Shown here: positions 34,378-43,140 of the stretch, piece after piece
Numbering within the stretch: position 1 is the first letter of the stretch
Layout of the letters: the number at the start of each line of letters is the position of its first letter
Assembly: GCF_041261205.1 (NCBI RefSeq)
Contig: NZ_JBGCCH010000005.1
Coordinates: 431,568 to 495,567, forward strand
Origin: Catenulispora sp. MAP5-51
GTDB taxonomy: Bacteria; Actinomycetota; Actinomycetes; Streptomycetales; Catenulisporaceae
Length of the DNA stretch: 64,000 bases
Direction: 5' to 3'
Program-made: the position numbers and the translations under genes
The notes under the pieces: generated by a model
The model's input: the letters and a program-made list of their open reading frames with translations, nothing else
Database searches by the model: none
What the model was told of the DNA's origin: nothing

Positions 34378-35252
34378 TCACCGAGATTCTCTGGGGCGCC
34401 GGGATCGGGGCCAGCGGTCTGTTGGCCTGGTCAGGGCTGCGGCCGCTCGAACCCTCTTTGGCTGAGGCTCAGCGCAGGATCACAGCGTGCCAGGACGGCC
34501 CTCAGGCATCGCCAACGAGGACGAGCCTGTCTGGCTATAGCGTTCGATGGCTGCGCCGGCTCGGGCTTCCGAACAGAACGTTGCAGGCGGATCTGGCGCT
34601 GGCCGGGATCGACGTTGAAGCCTTCGCGACCAGAAAGGTCATCAACGCCGTCATCGGGCTGCTGATGCCGGTCGCCGCACAGGTAGCTCTCCTAGGCGCG
34701 GGCATGGCCGTTCCGGCCGTGGCGGTGCTCGGTGTCTCTGTGCTCTTCGCCGCCGTGTTCTTCATGGCACCCGACGCCGAGGTACGTCGCAAGGCGCAGG
34801 ATGTCCGTGACCAGACTCGCGAAGCCCTCGACGCGCTGCTTTCGTTCGCCGCCACCTCCATGGCCGCCGGCGACGCCGTCGAGTCGGCGCTGGAAGGTGC
34901 GTCCGCAATCGGCACAGGCCCTGCGTTCGAGTACTTCCGTGCCGCTACCGCAGCCGCGCGTACCTCTCGTCGCCCCGTCTGGGCCTGCTACGCCGACCTC
35001 GCTGAGCAGTTGGGCGTCGTAGAGCTCAGCGAGTTGGCGGCGACCGTGAGCCTGGCCGGTGGTCAGGGAGCGAAGATCGCTGAGTCGTTGGCTGCGAAGG
35101 CTGCCTCGCTGCGCGGGCGTCGAAACGCTGAGCGCGCGGCGGCGAACATCTCTGCTACTGAACGTACTCATATGCCGGTTTCGGTGATGATGCTCGGCTT
35201 CCTGCTGGTATTGATGTTTCCCTCCCTCGATCGATTCCTCACAGGCTTCTAG
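34374..35252 (+). CDS. tadC: TadC-like platform membrane protein
   Basis: A 292-residue partner of TadB with the same T2SS-F fold. Visible are the membrane pair AQVALLGAGMAVPAVAVLGV and SVLFAAVFFMA, the cytoplasmic segment REALDALLSFAATSMAAGDA, and a C-terminal helix PVSVMMLGFLLVLMFPSL. GTG 34374 overlaps the TadB stop. A 16-nt gap leads to the pilin-like gene. Confidence 0.85.
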   Translation: MITEILWGAGIGASGLLAWSGLRPLEPSLAEAQRRITACQDGPQASPTRTSLSGYSVRWLRRLGLPNRTLQADLALAGIDVEAFATRKVINAVIGLLMPVAAQVALLGAGMAVPAVAVLGVSVLFAAVFFMAPDAEVRRKAQDVRDQTREALDALLSFAATSMAAGDAVESALEGASAIGTGPAFEYFRAATAAARTSRRPVWACYADLAEQLGVVELSELAATVSLAGGQGAKIAESLAAKAASLRGRRNAERAAANISATERTHMPVSVMMLGFLLVLMFPSLDRFLTGF

Positions 35253-35268
35253 AAAGGACCGCATTACC

Positions 35269-35496
35269 GTGTACTACCTGGGCGCTGTCTACACTGTCCG
35301 CACGGCCACCGTTCGCGAATGGCTCCAGGGTCAGCTGACTGGTCCCGATCGAGACCGGGGAGATGTCCCGGGGAACGTCATCTGGATGGCTGGAATCGCA
35401 CTACTGGCGATCATCGTGGTCGGCATCATTACCGACAAGGTCATCGGCAAGGCCCACAGCATCAACCTCGACGGCTCTACCGCTCCCGCCCAGTGA
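35269..35496 (+). CDS. Small Flp-pilin-like membrane protein
   Basis: A 75-residue protein with one long hydrophobic helix (about 38-56, VIWMAGIALLAIIVVGIITD) after a hydrophilic N-terminus. It stands at the pilin position of actinobacterial Tad operons. A canonical Flp cleavage site (G/EY pair before the hydrophobic helix) is not obvious, so it may be an atypical pilin. GTG 35269 has AGAAAGGA upstream. It is the best candidate for the major subunit. Confidence 0.65.
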   Translation: MYYLGAVYTVRTATVREWLQGQLTGPDRDRGDVPGNVIWMAGIALLAIIVVGIITDKVIGKAHSINLDGSTAPAQ

Positions 35497-35897
35497 CGAC
35501 GTCGGATCGCGCGCATGCTGGCCGGGATGCTGGATCGGCCAGCGTGGAGCATGCGATCGTGCTGCCCGCTTACATGGCGTTGCTCATGCTGATCGTGCAG
35601 GCGGCGATCTACTTCCACGCCGAGCACATCACCGCAGCGGCGGCCGCTGAAGCTGTAGCCACTGCCGGGGTCGACGGCGGCACTGGCGATGACGGACGCG
35701 TCGAGGCGACGCGCATCCTGTCCGCCACCGCATCGGGATTCCTGTTGAAACCGGCTGTCGAAGTCACTCGCGACCCGACGTTGGCCACGGTGCGGATCAG
35801 CGGTCAAGTGGTGTCGTTGCTTCCGTTCATCCACCTGACGGCCTCCTCCGTCGCTCACGGGCCGGTCGAGAAGCTGACCGCTGGAGCAGTGCCATGA
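35493..35897 (+). CDS. TadE-like minor pilin 1
   Basis: A 134-residue protein with the TadE signature: a charged N-terminus, then GSASVEHAIVLPAYMALLML, with the conserved Glu five residues into the hydrophobic helix. The C-terminal part is beta-rich. GTG 35493 overlaps the pilin stop. It is processed by the prepilin peptidase and acts in pilus assembly. Confidence 0.82.
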   Translation: MTTSDRAHAGRDAGSASVEHAIVLPAYMALLMLIVQAAIYFHAEHITAAAAAEAVATAGVDGGTGDDGRVEATRILSATASGFLLKPAVEVTRDPTLATVRISGQVVSLLPFIHLTASSVAHGPVEKLTAGAVP

Positions 35898-36319
35898 GCC
35901 TGCATGAAAGTGATCGAGGTAGGCCGGATCGCGGCAGCGCTCCGGTGGAGCTCGTTATGGTGGCGCCGGCGCTGATGCTCATCACCGGGCTGGTGATCGG
36001 GTTCGGCCGCATCGAGCAGGCCAACCTCAGCGCGACGGGCACTGCCGCTGCGGCGGCCCGCGCGGCATCCCTGGCTCGTACCCCGGCCGCAGCCGAGTCG
36101 GCTGCTCGTGCGATGGCCGAAACCGACCGACGCTCCTGTCCCAGCCCCAGCGTCACGGTGGACACTGCGGCATTTCGCCCTGGGGGAGTGGTCACGGTCA
36201 CCGTGGTGTGCCGGCCGAGCCTGGCAGATCTCACCGCGATCGGGCTTCCCGGTCATATTCGCCTCGCCTCGACCATGGCCTCCGGCATTGACCAGTGGCG
36301 CGAGACGGACGCCCGATGA
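35894..36319 (+). CDS. TadE-like minor pilin 2
   Basis: A 141-residue protein with the TadE pattern DRGSAPVELVMVAPALMLIT and a following helical part rich in Ala. Two Cys in the C-terminal half (RRSCPSPS, VVCRPS) could form a disulfide. ATG 35894 overlaps the upstream stop and its TGA overlaps the next ATG. Confidence 0.82.
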   Translation: MSLHESDRGRPDRGSAPVELVMVAPALMLITGLVIGFGRIEQANLSATGTAAAAARAASLARTPAAAESAARAMAETDRRSCPSPSVTVDTAAFRPGGVVTVTVVCRPSLADLTAIGLPGHIRLASTMASGIDQWRETDAR

Positions 36320-36750
36320 CACGACGAGTCTCGTGGGGCGGCAGACTGCGCCGAGATGATGGCTCGTTGACGGTGTTCACCACCATCGTTCTAGGAACGC
36401 TGATGTTGTTCGCCGCCGTCAGCCTCGACTTCGGCGCCGCTCTGAACGCGAAGATCCGCGCCCTGCACGCCGCGTCGGAGGCAGCGCGTATGGGAGCTCA
36501 GCAGCTCGACATCCCTGCCTTACACAGCGGGCGTATCCGAGTCCTGAATCCGATGCAGGCTGCGGCTGCGGCGCGGAGGTTCCTGGCGACAAGCGGTACC
36601 ACCGGAACCGTCGCCGCGACCGCCACCTCGGTGAAGGTGTACGCCACGGCACGACAGCGCACCTGGATTCTGCCGATCGTCGGCATCGACTCCGTCGCCC
36701 TGACTGCCGACGCAACGGCTAGTCCTGAAACCGCCGTGCCCGTCCCGTAG
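36316..36750 (+). CDS. TadG/TadE-like pilus protein
   Basis: A 144-residue protein with N-terminal RRDDGSLTVFTTIVLGTLML, the Tad pseudopilin-like helix. It lacks the Glu at the usual place (Thr instead), and it is far shorter than full TadG proteins with a VWA domain. It probably anchors or caps the pilus. ATG 36316 overlaps the previous stop. Confidence 0.75.
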   Translation: MTRRVSWGGRLRRDDGSLTVFTTIVLGTLMLFAAVSLDFGAALNAKIRALHAASEAARMGAQQLDIPALHSGRIRVLNPMQAAAAARRFLATSGTTGTVAATATSVKVYATARQRTWILPIVGIDSVALTADATASPETAVPVP

Positions 36751-36795
36751 CTGTGAAGAAGTGGGAGAAGGAAAAGGAAGAGGAGATCGCCGGTC

Positions 36796-39432
36796 GTGAA
36801 GACGCTGCGCGGTGCCATCCCGTTCATCCGGGTCCTGATGTTGCTCGCCCTGCTGGCAGCCGTCATCGCCGGTTTGCCGTGGGGGCTGTGGCACTTCTTC
36901 GGCCCACCGCTGCCTGGCCGCCTTCCCGGCTACGGTGACCTCAAGACGTGGCTGGGTCAGGCACGGCTTTTGCCTGACCAAGCCGCTGTCCAGATCCTCG
37001 ATGTCGCGGCTTGGGGCTACTGGGCCCTGTTCACACTTCAGGTCGCAGTCCAGCTCCCCGGCGTCGCCGTTGACACGGTCCGAGCCATGCGAACTCGCGC
37101 TCCGCTGCCAACGACCGTCCGCGCGAATCTTGCCGGACGGTTGCTGTGTACCGTCGCCATCAGCATCATCGCGGCCCGCGGCACCATCGCAGCTGCTTCG
37201 GCGGCCGCCGTCACCGGCAGGGACGGCGCGCCCGCGGCGTCAGCGAGCGTCACAGACACCACATCGGCAGCCATGATGCATGTCGTTGTACGAGGTGACA
37301 CGCTGTGGGGCATCGCCAACAGGCGTCTTGGCGATCCAAACCGCTGGAAGGAGATCTACGAGCTCAACCGGCACCGCGTGCAGCCCGACGGTGAGCTCCT
37401 GACCGACCCTGAGGTCATCCGACCCGGCTGGGTCTTTGTTCTTCCTGGCGACTCTGCGGCTCAGATGCCTCCGGCTCGAGCTGCGAAGGCATCGCCGCGG
37501 TCGGCCCAGGCTCAGCCCACGGCCAAGGCCGCGGTGCCGCGGCAACTTGGGCCGTCGGCGTCGGAAGCTCCGGCACCGTCAACTAACGCGGCGACTGCGC
37601 CGTCCTCTGCACAGATGCCACAGACGCATCGGAGCCCAGCGGTCGTTCGCCGACCCGTCGCAGTGCACCTCCCCACCGGAGGCTACGTCAGCCTTACGCT
37701 CGGAGCCGGCCTGGCCGCGGCTGTGGCTGCGGCTTCCGTGCGCTCCCGCGTCAACGGCCGACGGCGCAGGCTTGGTGATCCCGATACGGTGGTGGAACGC
37801 TTCGGCGAGCCAGAAGCCACCCTTCTGCAGACTGCGGCGACTCTCGGCTATGGCCGTGATTCTGACGCCGACCCGTACATCGACGACCCGAGCGACAGCG
37901 CCCCGACGATCCCCGGCGCGCTGAACGCGCTGCGTGCTCCGATCGCGGTCTACATCGGCAACCGCGACGGCCGTCCGGTCTCGCTCCAGAGCGTGGCCGC
38001 CGAAGGTCTCGGGCTCATCGGCGACGGAGCGCACGACGTAGCTCGCGCCGTACTCGCGTCGGCTCTTGCCGCCGGAGGATTCCTTGCCGGCTCCGCCGTC
38101 TACCAAGTCATCACCACAACCGAAGACCTACAGACACTCACCGACAGCAAACTCATGGGGTGCATCAACGATCGCCTGGCTGCCTACGAGACCCTCGAGG
38201 AAGCAGTAGCCGCGGCCGATGCGGCGAGGTCTACGCGTTCCAAGCAGCGAACCTTGCTGCTGGCCACAGCCGACACGGCGGCGATCCTGAAGACTGCGGA
38301 AGGCCCTCAGAGCGAAGCTATCCTGCTCGGCTGCCCTGACGCAGTCACCGTTGCCGAGATTGGTGCCGCTGGCACGATCAGTGCGAGTGGCTCTGATGCC
38401 TCCGCCCTCGACCGCGTGGAGCCCTACCGGCTGAGCCTGGCCGAGACCCACACGCTCATGAACCACATGCTGGCCGCATCGCCGGCCGCTGAGCCCGAGT
38501 TCGTAGTCCCCGCGGTCCAGGCTGCTTTCCCCGCCGATCATGAGCTGCTCCGCCGTGTCGAACCGGCGCGGGACGACGCGGACCCGCCAGAACCATCACC
38601 GGCGACGAGCGCTCCATCGGTCCCTCCCCAGGCCTCCGGCGCCACCCCAGCAGCTCCGGAGGCCGCTCTCAGCATCAACATCCTGGGACCGCTGCAGGTG
38701 AAGGCAGAAGGCCGTGACGTCACCGCGCTCTTCCGGCCGCTGACCGCCGCGATCCTCATCCAGCTCGCACTCAACCAGCGCGGTATCACCCGCGCCGCCT
38801 TGGCTGCGGACCTCTGGCCGGAGCCCGACCTCGACCCCGAGACCCGGGCAAAGCGCTTCAAGGCCACCTTGTCGCACGTTCGCACCGCTCTTGCGGAGGC
38901 ACACGGAGCCAAAGCCGATCACATCCGCGAGGCCCGGCCGTCCCGGCTCCTGAGCCTCAACCCTGACCTCGTAGCTGTCGACGCGTGGACCTTCGAAAAG
39001 CTCTTGAACACCGCTGACTCCAGCTCGCCGCATCCCAAGCAGGCCGATCAGCTGCTGGAAGCCATTGGGCTGTACCGAGGCCCGGTAGCTCATGGCCACG
39101 AACATGCTGAACCCAACCGGAGCACTGACGAGACTTGGCTCGCCCCGCACCGTGAGGTCCACTTTCACAAGCTCATCGACGCTCACACCGACGCCGCCGC
39201 GCTGCTACGTGCCACCGACCCGGACCATGCAATCGACCTGCTGGAACGTGCGGTCGAACTCGAGCCCTGGAACTACGCGCTGTCCGAGCAGATCATCGAG
39301 ATCCACGTCGAGCAAGGCCGGCAGCATGCTGCTGCGCGACGCCTGGCCATCCTCACCGAGCACCTCGCTCACCTAGCCATGCGACCCAGCCCAATCATCG
39401 TCGCCTTGGTGGGCTCCGTTCGAGCCTGCTAG
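36796..39432 (+). CDS. LysM and BTAD-domain membrane protein
   Basis: An 878-residue protein. Three N-terminal membrane segments (about 10-34, 70-92, 112-140) are followed by a LysM domain (about 161-216, VVVRGDTLWGIANRRLGDPN), a Pro/Ala linker and another hydrophobic segment (about 295-315). The C-terminus (about 624-870) has the winged-helix plus BTAD arrangement of SARP-type activators (LSINILGPLQV, AALAADLWPEPDL, LLERAVELEPWNYAL). A LysM usually binds peptidoglycan, so this may sense wall or pilus state and pass it to a cytoplasmic BTAD domain. It is the last gene of the Tad locus. AGGAGATC precedes ATG/GTG at 36796. Confidence 0.85.
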   Translation: MKTLRGAIPFIRVLMLLALLAAVIAGLPWGLWHFFGPPLPGRLPGYGDLKTWLGQARLLPDQAAVQILDVAAWGYWALFTLQVAVQLPGVAVDTVRAMRTRAPLPTTVRANLAGRLLCTVAISIIAARGTIAAASAAAVTGRDGAPAASASVTDTTSAAMMHVVVRGDTLWGIANRRLGDPNRWKEIYELNRHRVQPDGELLTDPEVIRPGWVFVLPGDSAAQMPPARAAKASPRSAQAQPTAKAAVPRQLGPSASEAPAPSTNAATAPSSAQMPQTHRSPAVVRRPVAVHLPTGGYVSLTLGAGLAAAVAAASVRSRVNGRRRRLGDPDTVVERFGEPEATLLQTAATLGYGRDSDADPYIDDPSDSAPTIPGALNALRAPIAVYIGNRDGRPVSLQSVAAEGLGLIGDGAHDVARAVLASALAAGGFLAGSAVYQVITTTEDLQTLTDSKLMGCINDRLAAYETLEEAVAAADAARSTRSKQRTLLLATADTAAILKTAEGPQSEAILLGCPDAVTVAEIGAAGTISASGSDASALDRVEPYRLSLAETHTLMNHMLAASPAAEPEFVVPAVQAAFPADHELLRRVEPARDDADPPEPSPATSAPSVPPQASGATPAAPEAALSINILGPLQVKAEGRDVTALFRPLTAAILIQLALNQRGITRAALAADLWPEPDLDPETRAKRFKATLSHVRTALAEAHGAKADHIREARPSRLLSLNPDLVAVDAWTFEKLLNTADSSSPHPKQADQLLEAIGLYRGPVAHGHEHAEPNRSTDETWLAPHREVHFHKLIDAHTDAAALLRATDPDHAIDLLERAVELEPWNYALSEQIIEIHVEQGRQHAAARRLAILTEHLAHLAMRPSPIIVALVGSVRAC

Positions 39433-39520
39433 GCCTTGTCCCGGGGATCGCTGCCGGGGATGAGACTCGCGGCGGCAATCCAGTTTCGACCAGGCAGCAG
39501 GGAGTTCTACTATCAGGCCC

Positions 39521-39742
39521 ATGACGAGCACTCCGGAGTTCTGGACCGTTCGCCACTTCTCCCAGGCCAACCCTGCCGGTGCGGGCTGCGACAGCATGCC
39601 GGCACTCTTGCGGAGGCTGGCCGATTCGATCGAGACGCTAGGCCCGGCTGAGGTTCAGGATGTCGTCATCCATGGCGAGCTGACCGAGCACGGAACATGG
39701 CGGTCGGGGACTGTCTATTACCACCTGCCCGCAGATAGCTGA
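39521..39742 (+). CDS. Small hypothetical protein
   Basis: A 73-residue protein with a strand FWTVRHFSQANP, a helix ALLRRLADSIETLG and a strand pair (VQDVVIHGELTEHG and SGTVYYHLPAD). It looks like a small alpha/beta domain. No named family. No strong ribosome binding site is visible and it is followed by a transposase remnant, so it lies at the edge of the element. Confidence 0.5.
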   Translation: MTSTPEFWTVRHFSQANPAGAGCDSMPALLRRLADSIETLGPAEVQDVVIHGELTEHGTWRSGTVYYHLPADS

Positions 39743-39770
39743 GCAGCGATTCTGACGCTCAGGTGCGTAG

Positions 39771-39850
39771 TCAGATGACCAAGGTTGCTGCGGTGACGGT
39801 GCCGAGGAAGACGTAGCCGCGGTCGTCATACCTGGTGGCGCCCGCGCGGA
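39771..39850 (-). pseudogene. C-terminal remnant of a transposase
   Basis: The minus-strand frame reads IRAGATRYDDRGYVFLGTVT, then AATLVI, a TGA (39773-39771) and LRT before another TGA. If the first TGA were TGG, the end would read VIWLRT, a typical ending of IS5-type transposases. Only about 26 codons remain and the rest of the gene is absent. The fragment marks an old insertion next to the Tad locus. Confidence 0.45.
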
Positions 39851-39897
39851 TCTCAGAGCCAGCTTTTCGGCCATCACGTATCGGGCACTATCGCTTG

Positions 39898-40185
39898 GTG
39901 GGCTACTTCACCTTCGTTGCTGGCTCGATTGAGGCTGAGGACGCGCTGCGTAGGGCCTGGAACGCCTGTGCTGGCGTGACCTGCCCAAAGTGTCACGTCC
40001 CGGTGGGGCAATACTGTCGCAACTCCAGCTCAGGAGTTTGGTATGTCGTTCGGCCGCACAAGCCGCGCCAGGACGCGGCAGGTGTCGCAGCGATCCTTGA
40101 GCCAGTAGGTATCCATGGGTTGAGCTGGGCGAAAGGTGCTGGATCATTTTGGTGGACTGGTCAGAATATCAACGAGACGGTTTAG
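39898..40185 (+). CDS. Zinc-finger-type hypothetical protein
   Basis: A protein of about 95 residues with CPKCHVPVGQYC followed after about 18 residues by RPHKPRQ. This resembles the small actinobacterial zinc fingers CxxC(x7)C...H..R found in phage and plasmid proteins. The start is uncertain: GTG 39898 is used, longer and shorter starts exist. Its stop lies 32 bp from the convergent NUDIX gene. Confidence 0.45.
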   Translation: MGYFTFVAGSIEAEDALRRAWNACAGVTCPKCHVPVGQYCRNSSSGVWYVVRPHKPRQDAAGVAAILEPVGIHGLSWAKGAGSFWWTGQNINETV

Positions 40186-40216
40186 GCAGATGGTGCCTGC
40201 TGCGACAAAGCGGGTC

Positions 40217-40768
40217 CTACAGGCCTCGGATCCGACACAACGTGAGCAGCGCCGCGACCGTGTTGGCCAGCGAGATCTCTCCAGCGGCAACGAGGTCTGG
40301 GACCTTTGCCAGCGGCACCCACTCGACCGCATCGCTCTCGAACGCGTCTACTGGGTCGCCGATGTGCTCTGCCCTGTCCGACCAGAAGACGACGTGAAGG
40401 TTGTCCGACAGTCCCGGGTTCGGCACCAGGCTGAGCAGGGGAGTAAGCGAGCCAGGCCTCCAGCCGGTCTCCTCCTCCGCCTCACGCGCAGCAGCCTCCG
40501 TAAGCGACTCGCCCTCTTCCACGCCGCCGGAGGGCAGTTCCCAGCCATACCGGTCAGTGATGAAGCGGTGCCGCCACAGCAGTAGAACCCGGTCCTCGTC
40601 ATCGACCATGGCGCACAATGCGACCGGAGGCTGCCGCAGGACGTAGTGGTCGAGGTGCCGGCCATCGGGAAGTTCGACATTGGCGAGGTTGAGCTTGAAC
40701 CACTTGCAATGGTGGACAGGCTTCTCGCCGAGGTTCTTCCAGCGCATGAACCAGACTCTCGTTCTCAT
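40217..40768 (-). CDS. NUDIX hydrolase (ADP-ribose-pyrophosphatase-like)
   Basis: A 183-residue NUDIX protein. The box is complete: GGVEEGESLTEAA then REAEEETGW, giving the metal-binding Glu residues. The upstream strand LLLWRHRFITDRYGWELPSG is typical of ADP-ribose or nucleoside-diphosphate-sugar hydrolases. The gene follows the TPR regulator by 27 nt on the same strand, so they form an operon. A second regulator-NUDIX operon occurs at 54.2-55.6 kb. Substrate not predictable. Confidence 0.88.
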   Translation of the reverse strand: MRTRVWFMRWKNLGEKPVHHCKWFKLNLANVELPDGRHLDHYVLRQPPVALCAMVDDEDRVLLLWRHRFITDRYGWELPSGGVEEGESLTEAAAREAEEETGWRPGSLTPLLSLVPNPGLSDNLHVVFWSDRAEHIGDPVDAFESDAVEWVPLAKVPDLVAAGEISLANTVAALLTLCRIRGL

Positions 40769-40795
40769 GGTGACGGAGTCTCAGTATGGCAGTGG

Positions 40796-42133
40796 TCAGT
40801 CAAGGGGGATGGTCAGCACGTCATCAATTCGCGCCACGACCTCGCCGAGCCCTGCGGCGTCCCGGTGCGTCCACATGTTCGTGCGGAGCTGTCGGAAGCG
40901 TTCGAACAGTCGGCGGGACTCCATGCCGGTCGCCTGGTCGAGCATCGCGGAGGCCGACTCGACGGCCCGGTCGAGCTCGCCGGCCCGGATCGCGATCTTC
41001 GTGACGGTGGCCAGGCGGTTCACGCGACCGCGTGGATGGGTGCTGGCGGCCACTGCGTCGTCGGCGAAACGGCGTGCTGCTGTGAGGTCGCCGAGGCTGA
41101 ACAGCGCTTCGGCGAATTGGGTCTCGACCAGGCCTGGCTGGACGTAGTCGGTCTCTGGTGGCTCGTTTACGCGGCGAATTCGCCCGGCCGCGGCCTCGGT
41201 TTGGCGCATCGAGGCGTGAGCCTTAGTCAGATCGTGCACGCGCGCGAAAGCCTTCGCCTGCATGGCATGGATGTCGGTGGCCAATGCGGGGCTCATGTGT
41301 GGCCCCGCCGTCCGTAGACCTGCCTCGGCAAAGCTGATCGCCTGCTGGTAATCACGACAGTGAAGCGCCTGGTTGACCAGTAGCGCCACCACGTAGCCGC
41401 CGAACCCGCGGTCGCCAGAGGCCTTCGCCAGACGCAGCGCCTGGTGGAAATAGCGCTGGGCCAGCCCCTGGTAGTCGCTGTCGTAGGCGCAGATTCCGGC
41501 GACGGCTACCAGCCCTCCGACCGCACGATGCAGCTGCTGGCCGGTGGCGTGGTTGTAGGAGCCACGCAAGAGGGGCGTGACCTCGATTGTCAGATAGCTG
41601 ACGATCCGCGGACGCACAGTGAGCCCGCCGACTCTGCGATACATCTCCTCGTAGTGACCGCGTACGGAGCGCAGCTGAGCGACATGGCCGGGACCGACCG
41701 CAGCCCGGCCCTCACGAGAGACATCGATGTCGTCGAGAGGGCTTTCCCACTCCCAGATCGGCGCGATAGCGTCCAGCCCTGTCGCGGGCGCGGCGTCGCA
41801 AACGTCGTCACGTTCGTTGTGGTCGGAGCGCCACAGTGACGGAGCGCGCTCGACGAACTCGGCCATGGGCACTTTCGCCCCGGTGGTTCCCGGAGGGTCT
41901 GCCATTCCGATGTCACCGAGGCTGATGGGTCTGCCAAGCGTTGCCGAGAGAATGTCGCAGATCAGCTGTGGGACCCGGCCCCTGGGACGTTGGCCGGCCA
42001 GCCAACGACCCACAGAGCGGTGGTCAAAATTGGTGTGCCTCCCGGACAAGGCATTGATGCGGGCTGCCAGGCTGGCACGCTTGATCGCTGCTTCCTCGAT
42101 CAGGGCATCCAACAACAGATTCGGCTCGCCCAC
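40796..42133 (-). CDS. HTH-TPR transcriptional regulator
   Basis: A 445-residue regulator. An N-terminal helix-turn-helix (about 15-80; RINALSGRHTNFDHRSVGRW) is followed by a long helical TPR-like domain with repeats such as LAQRYFHQALRLAKASGDRG and QALHCRDYQQAISFAEAGLR. This is the architecture of actinomycete XRE-TPR regulators that respond to a small molecule or peptide. A palindromic operator-like element lies 66-84 bp upstream and is shared with the divergent gene at 42370. It forms an operon with the NUDIX gene. Confidence 0.82.
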   Translation of the reverse strand: MGEPNLLLDALIEEAAIKRASLAARINALSGRHTNFDHRSVGRWLAGQRPRGRVPQLICDILSATLGRPISLGDIGMADPPGTTGAKVPMAEFVERAPSLWRSDHNERDDVCDAAPATGLDAIAPIWEWESPLDDIDVSREGRAAVGPGHVAQLRSVRGHYEEMYRRVGGLTVRPRIVSYLTIEVTPLLRGSYNHATGQQLHRAVGGLVAVAGICAYDSDYQGLAQRYFHQALRLAKASGDRGFGGYVVALLVNQALHCRDYQQAISFAEAGLRTAGPHMSPALATDIHAMQAKAFARVHDLTKAHASMRQTEAAAGRIRRVNEPPETDYVQPGLVETQFAEALFSLGDLTAARRFADDAVAASTHPRGRVNRLATVTKIAIRAGELDRAVESASAMLDQATGMESRRLFERFRQLRTNMWTHRDAAGLGEVVARIDDVLTIPLD

Positions 42134-42186
42134 CTCTACTCCTGTTCATTCCATCAACATTCTGTATCAATATCCTCAGCACACGG

Positions 42187-42254
42187 TAACGGCACTCGTT
42201 TCACGCGGGGTGTGAAATCGTGCACCACCTCGGCGGTCGATCACACGCTGTCGG
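42187..42254 (-). promoter_or_regulatory. Shared 68-bp regulatory element, copy A
   Basis: The element contains the palindrome TTTCAC-N7-GTGAAA at 42199-42217, a central AGGTGG block (minus strand) and GTGTGATCGA near its outer end. A copy with about 80% identity and no gaps lies at 45272-45339 in the opposite orientation. Copy A sits between the divergent TPR regulator and the gene at 42370, so it likely carries operator and promoter sequences for one or both. Confidence 0.6.
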
Positions 42255-42369
42255 CCCCAGTGCGTATCGGCGAAGGTAGATCCGTTGGCTGCGAGCCGAG
42301 CTCGGAACGATTCCCTCGCAGTCCGCAACTGGTCAGATGGCACCCGATTCTCGAGGACAGGCGCGTTCG

Positions 42370-42966
42370 ATGAAACCGGTAGGACGCTTGCTGGGCGAGG
42401 ACACAGTCGATGACGACGTGAGAGTTGCTCCGGTATATCTACGCAGCTCCAACAGCATCGCTGTTGAGCTGCTCTCAAGCGACGGTGCCAAGAAACTGCT
42501 GCGGCATGTCAGGGCTTCTCCGGCGCTGGCGGTGGCTGGTGACCTGGGCCAAGGCTTCGCCTGGCCAGTACCGGGATCACACCCGCGGCGTTCGCACGTT
42601 GTCCGTCCCCTCGCTGCGCCGACCTGGCCGGTATCGGCAGGCACGACGTGCGCACTGATCGAACTTTGGCGAGTGGCCGACGAGGCCGGCGCCAGATACC
42701 GGGTGGCGTCGTATAACCGCTCGTTCGACGACCCGTTTACCGCGTACCTCACGGCGTGCTGTCTGTGGGCGCGCCCGGATACGGGACAGGGCGCCGTCAC
42801 GGTATTGCTGTACGGCCGGGACGGTTTCCCGTACGCCGTCGAAGCGAATGCCACCACGTGCTCCGGGCTTCCGGTGTCGCTGGTAGACGGGCTGGCGACC
42901 AACTACTCGGAGCGCTTCACGACAGCCGAGCCTCCGATAGCCCCGGCTCTGGCTCTCACTTACTGA
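42370..42966 (+). CDS. Hypothetical protein controlled from element A
   Basis: A 198-residue protein of unknown family. The N-terminal part has strand-like stretches (VRVAPVYLRSSNSIAVELLS) and the C-terminal part reads AVTVLLYGRDGFPYAVEA, then VDGLATNYSERF. The middle (HPRRSHVVRPLAAPTWP) is unusually basic. ATG 42370 is about 150 bp from element A. No membrane segment is seen. Function unknown. Confidence 0.5.
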   Translation: MKPVGRLLGEDTVDDDVRVAPVYLRSSNSIAVELLSSDGAKKLLRHVRASPALAVAGDLGQGFAWPVPGSHPRRSHVVRPLAAPTWPVSAGTTCALIELWRVADEAGARYRVASYNRSFDDPFTAYLTACCLWARPDTGQGAVTVLLYGRDGFPYAVEANATTCSGLPVSLVDGLATNYSERFTTAEPPIAPALALTY

Positions 42967-43140
42967 CCGACGGCCTCGGTGGGTTCCAGTTGCCTCCGCC
43001 ACACCGGAGCCGCCACTCCCGGCGCGTGGCCTGTGCACGCTGCGCTGGCCGATCGTTCGGATCGGCGACGCCGGTGTAGGAGGGAAGTACAGGCGGCCCG
43101 CCAATCCCTGACTGCGAACTCGACAAGGAAGACCTGCGCC

